DNA from: Bacteroidota bacterium
GTDB taxonomy: Bacteria; Bacteroidota; Bacteroidia; SXHM01
Direction: 5' to 3'
Assembly: GCA_947479755.1 (NCBI GenBank)
Contig: CANKAM010000018.1
Location: 1-64,000 of the forward strand
DNA length: 64,000 nucleotides
The notes under the pieces are model-generated. The model was not told the origin of the DNA. It did no database searches and was given only the letters and a program-made list of their open reading frames with translations. Shown here piece after piece: positions 1 through 7,108 of the stretch. The translations under genes and the position numbers were made by a program. Each line of letters begins with the position of its first letter. Position 1 is the stretch's first letter.

Positions 1-19
1 CAATCTTTTAAAGAACGAG

Positions 20-93
20 AGCCGATGGAGGGATTCGAACCCCCGACCAGCTGATTACAAATCAGCTGCTCTGGCCAACTGAGCTACATCGGC
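20..93 (-). tRNA. tRNA-Thr (anticodon UGU)
   Basis: On the minus strand this folds as a full cloverleaf. The acceptor stem is GCCGATG/CATCGGC, the D-arm contains AGCTCAGTTGG, and the T-arm contains GGTTCGAATCC. The anticodon stem GCTGA/TCAGC holds a seven-base loop TTTGTAA, so the anticodon is TGT and the tRNA reads ACA (threonine). No CCA is encoded after the discriminator base. The acceptor, D, anticodon and T elements are all intact, so it should be functional. Confidence 0.95.
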
Positions 94-244
94 ATTTTTT
101 CCTCTTTTTCAAGCCGTCAACCATTGTTTTGCCGTTTTTCAGTCCGGTTAATCTCCAACGTTTTGGTGATTTTCCGTTTGGCTTTAATCTTCTGCAACGC
201 CTGTCAATCCTACATTTTCAGCAATTTATTTTATTGATAAAAAC

Positions 245-270
245 GCAGTCCTCCGTAAAAAAAGGACTGC
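245..270. other. intergenic hairpin in the 94-481 gap
   Basis: An 8-bp perfect stem GCAGTCCT/AGGACTGC encloses a ten-base A-rich loop. It lies in the gap between the tRNA and a pseudogene (94-481). I see no gene and no convincing promoter there. There is no T-run on either side, so a classical terminator is unlikely. Confidence 0.4.
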
Positions 271-481
271 AAATGTAGAAAACATTTGTTTGCTGCCAAA
301 AATTATTTCATAAATTTTTTCTGCACCGGTTGTATTTATGCAGTAAGGCAAAGATTATCAGCCTGTTTGAAAGCAATTTATTTTTAGTTCCTCAGATACA
401 TATTCAACCACACCAAAGAATACCTTTTCACCTCAGCACATAAATTATGCGGAAATGCAGATGGGATGGGAGCATTACAGT

Positions 482-1103
482 TTATAACAAGACATTAACA
501 CCTACTACAAGGTTTCTGAAACTTTTTTTGCGTGATTTATTTACATCAATAATAATGTTAAGGTCGACCAAAGAATAATTGGCGGTGTTAATAGGCAGCT
601 GTCCCTATTCAGGTAAATAAAAACCGGCTGGTAGCGGTTTGTCTGCCAACAAAATAGCGCCATAAAACTCTGCATCTTTTACCACCTCACATTCCGAAAT
701 AAGTTCGCGACTTATGCCCCTTTCAAGCGTTACTTCTTTAGCATGTTCGGACCCCTTTATTCTTCGTTCGCTTACCTTAGTAGGTTCAAAGCCCAAAATA
801 CCTATGTTAATGGCATCGTTATTAGCTTTTTCATCTACATAAGCAGATAATTTAAAGCTCCTGCATAAGTTCTTCTTTTGCTGTAAGATAATTAGCGCGG
901 GTATTAATATGGTTTTTATAGCCGTTATGTTTTTCTGATTACTCTTTAATGACTGCCTTAAACTCAGCGTTTGATAAAGGATGCGTTGGGAAATAGCCGA
1001 CATTATCATAAAACCCTTTTAATACACGCAAAGGAAACTGGCATACTTCAACAACACTTAAATTATGATAATCAACTTTGCAATGGACTTTATAGTTTGC
1101 CAT
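482..1103 (-). pseudogene. decayed Bacteroidota hypothetical protein (about 207 codons)
   Basis: Reading from the ATG at 1103 gives MANYKVHCKVDY and then an in-frame TAA after about 54 codons. The same frame continues to about position 855. Similarity-like sequence then moves to another frame (KLSAYVDEKANNDAINIGIL), which reaches a TAG at 605-607. Beyond it the frame stays readable to a TAA at 482-484, ending in a stretch resembling the last strand of an Fn3-like domain. Two stops and one frameshift across 622 bp mark a decayed gene. The intact layout (helical N-half with AYV, then a beta domain, about 210 residues) resembles a Bacteroidota family of unknown function. This assignment is from recall of family style. 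Annotating 605-1009 alone as a gene would be misleading. Confidence 0.6.
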
Positions 1104-1130
1104 AGTATATGATTTTAGTGTGTTAGCGTA

Positions 1131-1475
1131 TTAAAAGGTGTTGTAATAAGATATTAAGGTGTTAAAAAAATGTTTTAAGGAGTTAAAGTTTTTAATTACG
1201 CTTTTGAAGATATTAACTAAGGTTTCATAAAATTATTTTAAGGATTACATTAATTATTTTAAGCCTTAAGAACTGTATTTTAAGGCCTAAGAAAAATATT
1301 TTATACCCTGATGAAATTATTTTAAGGACTTAAAATATTATTCAGAAGTTTTATAAATTTATTTTAAGACCTTCTGCTTCTTTCTTAAGACTTGATGAAT
1401 CAATAGTAAGATTTTAGAAAACTAATTTTAGAGTTTAGAACTGTTTGTTAAGACCTTAAAAAACTAATTTAAGAC
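1131..1475. repeat. degenerate 21-bp periodic array with TTTTAAG core
   Basis: The trinucleotide AAG, or a one-base variant, recurs in exact 21-bp register at 1135, 1156, 1177, 1219, 1240, 1261, 1282, 1324, 1366, 1387, 1408, 1429 (TAG), 1450 and 1471. Weaker matches fall at 1198, 1303 and 1345. The usual unit is ATTATTTTAAG followed by nCCTTA, so many units hold a near-palindrome TTTTAAGnCCTTAAAA. Unit sequences have diverged strongly, yet no net insertion or deletion has broken the phase over about 340 bp. Twenty-one bp equals two helical turns, or seven codons. Stop codons occur in the frames I read through the array, so it is not an open gene now. The array lies directly upstream of the start of the pseudogene at 482-1103. 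Confidence 0.7.
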
Positions 1476-1956
1476 CTTATTGTCTCACCACTTGATTGAT
1501 TGCTCTGTTAACTTTGTTTCAATGAACGTTTTATAACAATTTGTTCTGTACAGCAAGCCATAAGCCTGCATGCAGAAATTAATTGATTTACTTACAACTA
1601 AATAAAGAACCGGAACTGATACTTGTGATTACGAACTACACCTGGCCGGCAGGGGTTTAGTATTAATTGGTAAAACGTGGTGCTAATTTAGGAAGATTTT
1701 TGCGAATTGCAAATGGGTAAATATCTCAAACAGTATTCTGTTGATATTTTGTAAACATATTCAAAAAAAGTATTAATAAGTTATGTAATATTGCACTGCA
1801 TAAATGAAGAAAGGGCTCAATCATGTTATGCACATTCTTGAAACCCCTTTCCGCCAGATTATACTGAAATACTAATTGGCTTATGAGACCATTTTCTCTC
1901 AGTCGCTGATATGTTGCAGTGTTCATCTGACTAGCGACCAGTCATCGCATTATTTT
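1476..1956. other. intergenic stretch without a supported gene
   Basis: I see no convincing gene here. The only local signal is a dyad TTTGC-GAATT-GCAAA at 1699-1713. A 66-codon minus-strand frame (1726-1926) has no recognisable domain or promoter. Confidence 0.3.
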
Positions 1957-1980
1957 AAAAAGCCCCGGCAAGGGCTTTTT
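1957..1980. terminator. bidirectional rho-independent terminator
   Basis: The stem AAAAAGCCC/GGGCTTTTT has 9 bp around a six-base loop and carries an A-run on one side and a T-run on the other. It could terminate transcripts from either strand. No clear gene ends next to it, so it may close a short unrecognised transcript or insulate the 2172 gene. Confidence 0.6.
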
Positions 1981-2020
1981 TTATTGGCAGTAAATTTCGA
2001 CATTTAATGACCTTAGATTT

Positions 2021-2056
2021 GGTTCAGTTTTGAACAATCAGGAATAGTTTTGAACC
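2021..2056. promoter_or_regulatory. nested direct/inverted repeat, candidate operator
   Basis: Two copies of AGTTTTGAAC lie exactly 20 bp apart (2026-2035 and 2046-2055). They are nested in an inverted pair GGTTCA (2021-2026) and TGAACC (2051-2056). The element is about 115 bp upstream of the membrane-protein gene at 2172. It could be a regulator binding site or a remnant element end. Confidence 0.35.
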
Positions 2057-2120
2057 AGACATAGGATAGTAATTTATTCACTAAATTACCTTTACGATAC
2101 CGTTTGAAATACCGCAGAAA

Positions 2121-2148
2121 TTGCTTTCCACATTTTGTTTTATTTTAG
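2121..2148 (+). promoter_or_regulatory. candidate promoter of the 2172 gene
   Basis: TTG (2121-2123), a 17-bp spacer and TATTTTAG (2141-2148) approximate the Bacteroidota pair TTTG / TAnnTTTG. The start codon lies 23 bp downstream. Confidence 0.4.
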
Positions 2149-2171
2149 CAAAAAAATAAAACCTTAGAACC

Positions 2172-2585
2172 ATGACAGCAACACTAATTTTTGCAACCTC
2201 CATTTTCACCTGCTTTGCAGGCATAGGATTATTTGCAAGCATGGCCTGGACCTTAAACAATATCAAAGCATTTGAAATGCTGAGCCAGGCAGCCGGCTTT
2301 GATTTAAACCAAACAGCAGCATCAAATGAACAAACCGGCAAAGCCATGAAATTTCTGCTGATTGATTTTACCAGCCAGATGTCGGGTCTTAATCTGTTTG
2401 CATTACTTATTATTTGGATTCCTTTTCAAAATGGTGAATTATGGGCATGGGCAGCACTGTGGTTTTATCCGCTGATGTTTGCATGGCATTATCTGCATTA
2501 TGCAAAAGGCACCAAATTCTCGATTGTGCAGATTGTGTATTGTGTGCTTAGTTCTGCAGCCTTGATACTCTCATACCCGGGCTGA
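2172..2585 (+). CDS. hypothetical four-helix membrane protein
   Basis: This is a 137-residue protein that I cannot assign to a named family. Hydrophobic segments at about 4-26, 72-85, 91-108 and 116-134 predict four transmembrane helices with a polar loop (about 45-60) between the first and second. There is no signal peptide beyond the first helix, and no catalytic motif is visible. The ATG follows a plausible -7 element. Downstream is a small secreted-protein gene on the same strand, 59 bp away. It is likely an inner-membrane protein of unknown role. Confidence 0.7.
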   Translation: MTATLIFATSIFTCFAGIGLFASMAWTLNNIKAFEMLSQAAGFDLNQTAASNEQTGKAMKFLLIDFTSQMSGLNLFALLIIWIPFQNGELWAWAALWFYPLMFAWHYLHYAKGTKFSIVQIVYCVLSSAALILSYPG

Positions 2586-2644
2586 AGCATTCCCAATAGC
2601 TATCTGGATTACATTTCCGAAATACTAATTTTGGCATCTCTGAA

Positions 2645-2821
2645 ATGAAACGCTTAGCTCTGCTCATTATTGTATGTATTCTTTCGCTGGGTATGACACA
2701 GCGCAGCGAAGTCATTGTTAATGCGCAGTATTATTTAAACCAGAGCTATGGTGCGCAAAATGTAAATATTCCGCAACTGAGCAGTGAGATTAATCAGTGG
2801 ATGAAAACTTATTTGCAGTAA
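2645..2821 (+). CDS. small secreted hypothetical protein (58 aa)
   Basis: The ATG at 2645 opens a 58-codon frame that begins MKRLALLIIVCILSLGMTQ, a typical signal peptide. About 40 mostly polar residues follow (VNAQYYLNQSYGAQNVNIPQ). The stop TAA is at 2819-2821. The mature part has no known domain and ends abruptly, so this could be the 5' remnant of a longer secreted protein or a genuine small exported peptide. It ends 40 bp before the convergent desaturase gene. Its reality rests on the signal peptide alone. Confidence 0.45.
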   Translation: MKRLALLIIVCILSLGMTQRSEVIVNAQYYLNQSYGAQNVNIPQLSSEINQWMKTYLQ

Positions 2822-2860
2822 CACAGTGCAGGTATGATGCCCCGCTCATTGCTTATACGC

Positions 2861-3901
2861 TTAAAGAATTTTCTGTGTGCGGATTTTTAAAAACGCAACT
2901 ACTTCATCATCGTTTTTAAAAGTATGATTAATATTAACAAAGTGTTTTGCGAGCACCTTGTATTGCTTCAGCATCAGCAGCAGCCAGATAAAAAAGAAAT
3001 CAATTCCTTCAAACACAATGGCGCGTTGCCTGCCATACTCAGGGCTGTTAGCTATAAAATCAGCAGGCATATCGGTCCAGTGCATCTTGGGTGATAAATG
3101 ATGGCCAATGTGGTAACCGTCATTAAAGCACTTTCTGTTATAACCCGAATTGATGCAGGTAATGCTGTTGAGATAACTGTTGCCACTGTCGCTTGCATCA
3201 ATAAAAGCGTGTTGTCCCCAATTGCCTGCCATCATTGCAAAGCGGGTAAGTATAAACGGCATAATAAAAACAACAAGCGTTGCTTGCCAGTTTACAAAGC
3301 TGAGCGCAATACATAAAACAAAAAAAGAAGCTTCGCCCCGTATTACTTTTTTCATCAGCTTCTTTCGCTTTTTTCTGTGGAAATAATTGGCGAGTTCAAT
3401 TAATCCGATGAAAAAGAATTCAAGATAATAGCGCAAAAAACCACGCAAGCTGTCGCGCTGATAGTGCATGGTGCTGCTGCAATCATCTTTAAGATTATTT
3501 TCGGCATGGTGCATGCCCACATGGTGGCTGAAATATGTTTCAGGTGATTGCCCGAAAAAAGGACCTATAACCCAGGGAATAATATTGTTTGCCCAATCAT
3601 TTGTTCTGCGAAAAAGTGCGTTGTGACTGGTATTGTGAAGCATAAGGGTAAAAGGACCCATAAAATAAAGCAACACAGAAAGTATATAAACCAAGGCTCC
3701 TGCATTCCATGCCCATCCTTGCAGTAGGGGAGTATAAAGAATAACAGCAAGTGAAATTACAAAACAAAAAATCTGCAGACACAAATAAACAAAAGGAAGA
3801 TCACGCTCATCATTTATCAGCGAACTAAAAAATCTATCCAAAGCACCCGGGTGCTCATTTTTAACAAACCCCGGATCAGTGATGGAAGAAAGCGTTTTCA
3901 T
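2861..3901 (-). CDS. fatty acid desaturase family protein
   Basis: This 346-residue membrane protein carries the three histidine boxes of the di-iron desaturase family: HNTSH at 89-93, HHVGMHH at 126-132 and HIGHH at 264-268, with another His in GNWGQH (231). Hydrophobic pairs at about 38-58, 68-86, 190-215 and 298-312 fit the usual four-helix arrangement with the di-iron site on the cytoplasmic side. Members introduce double bonds into acyl chains of membrane lipids or hydroxylate related lipids; the substrate cannot be told here. The ATG at 3901 precedes MKTLSSITDPGFVK, and there is no signal peptide. A lipid-hydroxylase gene diverges from it 107 bp away, which suggests a small lipid-modification locus. 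Confidence 0.85.
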   Translation of the reverse strand: MKTLSSITDPGFVKNEHPGALDRFFSSLINDERDLPFVYLCLQIFCFVISLAVILYTPLLQGWAWNAGALVYILSVLLYFMGPFTLMLHNTSHNALFRRTNDWANNIIPWVIGPFFGQSPETYFSHHVGMHHAENNLKDDCSSTMHYQRDSLRGFLRYYLEFFFIGLIELANYFHRKKRKKLMKKVIRGEASFFVLCIALSFVNWQATLVVFIMPFILTRFAMMAGNWGQHAFIDASDSGNSYLNSITCINSGYNRKCFNDGYHIGHHLSPKMHWTDMPADFIANSPEYGRQRAIVFEGIDFFFIWLLLMLKQYKVLAKHFVNINHTFKNDDEVVAFLKIRTQKIL

Positions 3902-3974
3902 GAAGTTTTCAAAAGTAGATAAATATTTATATCGGCTCTAATTTCAACAAACAGATTCCATAACTATTAATATC

Positions 3975-3982
3975 TATTTTTG
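3975..3982 (+). promoter_or_regulatory. -7 promoter element TATTTTTG
   Basis: This matches the Bacteroidota -7 consensus TAnnTTTG. A GTG at 3985 lies only 3 bp after it, within the expected transcription start. The real start of the hydroxylase is therefore more likely the ATG at 4009. Confidence 0.5.
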
Positions 3983-4008
3983 GCGTGCCTGTAAAAACCA
4001 ATAGCACT

Positions 4009-4643
4009 ATGCCGCGCCACTTCGTTCACAACAAAAATCTATCACCTCCCATGTTTGAAAATAAATTCTTCGATTATTTTTCAAGAGTTCATTTCAGCAT
4101 TGTGCTTATTGTTTATGTTCCGGTGGTATGTTGGTTTTTGTACCAGTCGGTTTATAATTATAATCTTGCATTTACAATCATTATTACGTTGTTATTATTC
4201 GGACTTTTTTGCTGGTCAATAATGGAATATACACTTCACCGTTTTGTCTTTCATTATCACCCTGTCAGCAAAGCAGGAAAACGAATTCATTTTATTCTGC
4301 ACGGTGTGCACCATGATTTTCCAAGCGATTCAAGGCGACTGGTAATGCCTCCCGGAGCAAGTATTCCTCTTGCAGTAGTTATCTGGTATGCCTGCTATGG
4401 CATTTTCGGAAGTGTGTATGCAGCACCGTTTTTTCAGGATTTGTTATTGGATACATTGTTTATGACATGAGCCATTATGCCGTTCATCATTTGAACTACA
4501 AAAACAAATTATTTCAAACAATTAAAAAACACCACATGCTTCATCATTACAAAGACCCTAACGCAGGTTTTGGTTTCACCTCCAAAATATGGGATCAGGC
4601 ATTTGGTACAGATTTTAAAAAGGATGGCAACAAAATTGTTTAA
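4009..4643 (+). pseudogene. fatty acid hydroxylase (sterol desaturase superfamily), frameshifted
   Basis: The first frame (ATG 4009) gives MPRHFVHNKN, two or three membrane helices, then HRFVFH (77-82) and H-x3-H-x2-HH (94-102). It stops at 4468-4470. The family's missing second half is intact in the next frame from about 4437 to the TAA at 4641-4643, with GFVIGYIVYDMSHYAVHH and HHMLHHYKDPNAGFGF. Adding one T to the run of six at 4429-4434 would join the halves into about 211 residues, the family's usual size. All His clusters of the di-iron site survive, which argues for a recent mutation or a sequencing error. Intact enzymes hydroxylate acyl chains of membrane lipids. The start at 4009 was chosen because of the upstream -7 box. 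Confidence 0.75.
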
Positions 4644-4782
4644 AAGCTATCGCCTCTGCGGGAGCGTTGTATTCTTAAAATAACGGTCTCTTCTTTAACA
4701 TTCCACATCAGGATAAAGGTAAGATAAATTATCAAGATGCCAAGAATTTGCAATCCGATAGTATACAACAGCCCAAATAATT

Positions 4783-4790
4783 ATATTTGA
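4783..4790 (+). promoter_or_regulatory. -7 promoter element TATATTTG
   Basis: A perfect TAnnTTTG lies 42 bp upstream of the ATG at 4833. No TTTG is found at the expected -33 distance. The rest of the gap 4644-4832 shows nothing else. Confidence 0.5.
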
Positions 4791-4832
4791 TGTGTGGTTG
4801 ACCTGCTTCATTCATCATAACACACTTAATAT

Positions 4833-5516
4833 ATGAATCGTCTTATAAAGAATATTTTTCTTGCAATGCTTGTGATTGCTCAGGTTTATACCTGTTCATC
4901 TCAAACATATATTAATACCCCGGGCGATACACTTTCACTTATAGGTATGATGGAAGACCTTCATGAACCTATGATCCGGCAAGAGAATATTTCAACCGAC
5001 ACCATACAACTTCAATGGAAGAAAGTGAGTGCTAGTGTTCCGGCTAATTGGGATGTGGCAACGTGCGATAATTATCTTTGCTACACTTCATTAGAAGACA
5101 GTGGCGCCATGAATCCGGTAAGCCCTGGAGCGTTTGGTTTTCTGATAATGAAGATTACGCCTCATGTAAATTACGGAACAGCAGTTATCCGCTATGCTGT
5201 ATGGGATGCTGCAACTCCTTCCGTAAAAGATACGCTCACCTATATACTTGCTGTTAACGACCCGCAAGCAATTAACGAAATTCAAAACCAAAGTTCGTTC
5301 AGCATTTTTCCTAACCCTGCTTCTGATTTCATAAACATCTGTTCAAAAAATAATTTCAGGTTTTATATTACCGATGTTTCAGGAAAAGAAATTATGAATA
5401 CAGGAAAAGAAACAAATCACATCTATGTATCAACTTCAGAGTTATCAAGGGGTGTTTACTTTGTAAAAGCTGTATCGGACAATTTTTCTGCCACTCAAAA
5501 ATTAATACTACAATGA
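4833..5516 (+). CDS. secreted protein with T9SS C-terminal sorting domain
   Basis: This is a 227-residue protein with a signal peptide at about 1-24. A beta-rich domain contains the pattern W73...CD(78-79)..LCY(82-84), which I have seen in other Bacteroidota cargo proteins of unknown function. From about residue 156 a type A T9SS sorting domain starts with FSIFPNP, continues through DVSGKEI and SRGVYFVK, and ends QKLILQ. It should be exported by Sec, moved across the outer membrane by T9SS and anchored or released at the surface. The stop overlaps the start of the next gene as ATGA, so the two are translationally coupled. No catalytic residues were recognised. Confidence 0.8.
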   Translation: MNRLIKNIFLAMLVIAQVYTCSSQTYINTPGDTLSLIGMMEDLHEPMIRQENISTDTIQLQWKKVSASVPANWDVATCDNYLCYTSLEDSGAMNPVSPGAFGFLIMKITPHVNYGTAVIRYAVWDAATPSVKDTLTYILAVNDPQAINEIQNQSSFSIFPNPASDFINICSKNNFRFYITDVSGKEIMNTGKETNHIYVSTSELSRGVYFVKAVSDNFSATQKLILQ

Positions 5517-6967
5517 AAAAAAGTTTACTCATTTTTTTATGTTGCATCAGTATAACTGCTTTTGCACAAAACGACATTACATGGAACATGGGTATGAACC
5601 TTGCCAATAATACTTATAGCAACATGCATCCGAGGATGAGCCTTGATGGTGATGGAAACCCGTTGGTGGTTTGGGGCAGGATGAGTGACCAGGCAGTATT
5701 TTTTTCGCGATGGAACGGAACTGCATTTACTACGCCTGTAAAATTGAATCCATCATGGCTTTCAGTTGCAACTGCTTCATGGATGGGTCCTGATATTGCA
5801 TCACATGGCGATACGGTTTATGTGGTGGTAAAGCGCACACCCGAAGCGTCAGACACTAATCACATTTTTATTTTTACTTCATTCAATGGCGGTGTTTCAT
5901 TCAATAATCCGGTGGAACTGGCCATAATTGGCGACAGCCTTTCTCGTTTTCATACTGTTACAACCGATGCAACAGGAAAACCCATTGTGGCCTATATGAA
6001 ATTCAATTCCTCATTTGGTGATTCAAGATGGGTAGTTACAAAGTCAACAGACTACGGAACTAATTTTTCAATTGATAAAAAAGCAAGCGGATGGGCTGGT
6101 TCTGCTGAAGTTTGTGACTGTTGCCCTGGGGCATTGGTGTCTGAAGGAAATACATGTGCCATGCTTTACCGAAACAACAATAATAATATTAGAGATACGT
6201 GGACAGGAATTTCTTCTAACAATGCTTCAACATTTACTACCGGCTTTGCACTGGAGAATCATAACTGGATGCAGATGTCATGCCCCTCAAGCGGACCTGA
6301 CGGTGTTATAATTGGAGATACGCTTTACAGTATTTTTATGAATGGAGCTATAGGAGGTTTCAGAGTTTATATCAGTAAATCATTAGTAAGCAACAATACA
6401 CTCGTTTCAACAATCGGAATAACAGGTTCTATACCTGGTTTGAGTCAGCAGAACTATCCACGCATAGCATCCGATGGTTATGCAATGGCTATCGTTTGGA
6501 AACAATCTGTGAGCGGTGTTGCACAGTTGCCGGTTCTTTTTACTAATGATATTACAACCGGTTTCCCGGCTGCCTATGATACCGTGGATTTAGGTGATAT
6601 AACAAATGCGGATGTAGCACTCGGCAACGGAAAAATTTTTGTGGTATGGCAAGATGACAATGCAGGAACCGTGAAATACAGAAGCGGAACATATACTTCT
6701 TCCACAACAGGATTAGCGCCTTTAGTTAGTGAAGAAAATTCTTTGTTTGAACTCTACCCAAATCCTGTTGTCGGGGAGTTGAATATCATTTCATCTGCAA
6801 AAGAAGTTTTTTCAGCAACTATTTTCAATTCTTACGGACAAAAAATAATTTCTGAAACCGCTACATCAAAGATTAAGCTAAATACATCTGGTTTAATTGA
6901 AGGAAGTTATTTTGTCCAGTTTATTTCAGGTGATAAAATGGCTACCCGTAAATTTATAAAGAAGTAA
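5513..6967 (+). CDS. sialidase-fold (BNR-like) T9SS cargo protein
   Basis: This is a 484-residue secreted protein. The signal peptide (1-19) ends AFAQ. Residues about 22-400 form a repeated beta-sheet pattern typical of BNR/sialidase-like propellers, with GGVSFNNPVEL and YGTNFSIDKKA blades. A compact cysteine cluster, CDCC at 201-204 followed by PG, sits in the middle and could bind metal or form disulfides. The last 75 or so residues are a T9SS sorting domain starting at FELYPNP and ending TRKFIKK. Sialidase activity cannot be claimed: I did not find the arginine triad in a convincing arrangement. The ATGA overlap with the upstream cargo gene indicates one operon, so the two surface proteins probably work together. 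Confidence 0.75.
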   Translation: MKKSLLIFLCCISITAFAQNDITWNMGMNLANNTYSNMHPRMSLDGDGNPLVVWGRMSDQAVFFSRWNGTAFTTPVKLNPSWLSVATASWMGPDIASHGDTVYVVVKRTPEASDTNHIFIFTSFNGGVSFNNPVELAIIGDSLSRFHTVTTDATGKPIVAYMKFNSSFGDSRWVVTKSTDYGTNFSIDKKASGWAGSAEVCDCCPGALVSEGNTCAMLYRNNNNNIRDTWTGISSNNASTFTTGFALENHNWMQMSCPSSGPDGVIIGDTLYSIFMNGAIGGFRVYISKSLVSNNTLVSTIGITGSIPGLSQQNYPRIASDGYAMAIVWKQSVSGVAQLPVLFTNDITTGFPAAYDTVDLGDITNADVALGNGKIFVVWQDDNAGTVKYRSGTYTSSTTGLAPLVSEENSLFELYPNPVVGELNIISSAKEVFSATIFNSYGQKIISETATSKIKLNTSGLIEGSYFVQFISGDKMATRKFIKK

Positions 6968-7074
6968 GACGGAATTATATATAGTCTGTTTTAAGCGTAA
7001 TCTTTCTCAGGAGCTATCTGAGGCGAGTTTTTTCATTCGCATTCTTTAACACCCTACCTCAAAATAATAATTCC

Positions 7075-7082
7075 TATTTTCG
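7075..7082 (+). promoter_or_regulatory. -7 element TATTTTCG of the DUF2723 gene
   Basis: TATTTTCG is followed by the GC-rich stretch CTCGCC, the same pattern as at many other starts in the window. The TTG start codon is 26 bp downstream. Confidence 0.45.
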
Positions 7083-7108
7083 CTCGCCTTCAAACAAAAC
7101 CTGAACAC

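Noticed and set aside
605-1009. 134-codon minus-strand gene
   Set aside because: Its first third is out of frame with the family-like sequence that starts at 1103. It is one segment of a pseudogene.
1726-1926. 66-codon minus-strand gene
   Set aside because: No known domain, no promoter and no signal. Such a length is expected by chance in AT-rich DNA.
6990-7040. terminator after the sialidase-fold gene
   Set aside because: CTCAG/CTGAG near 7010-7030 gives only a 5-bp stem before a T-run, too weak to annotate.
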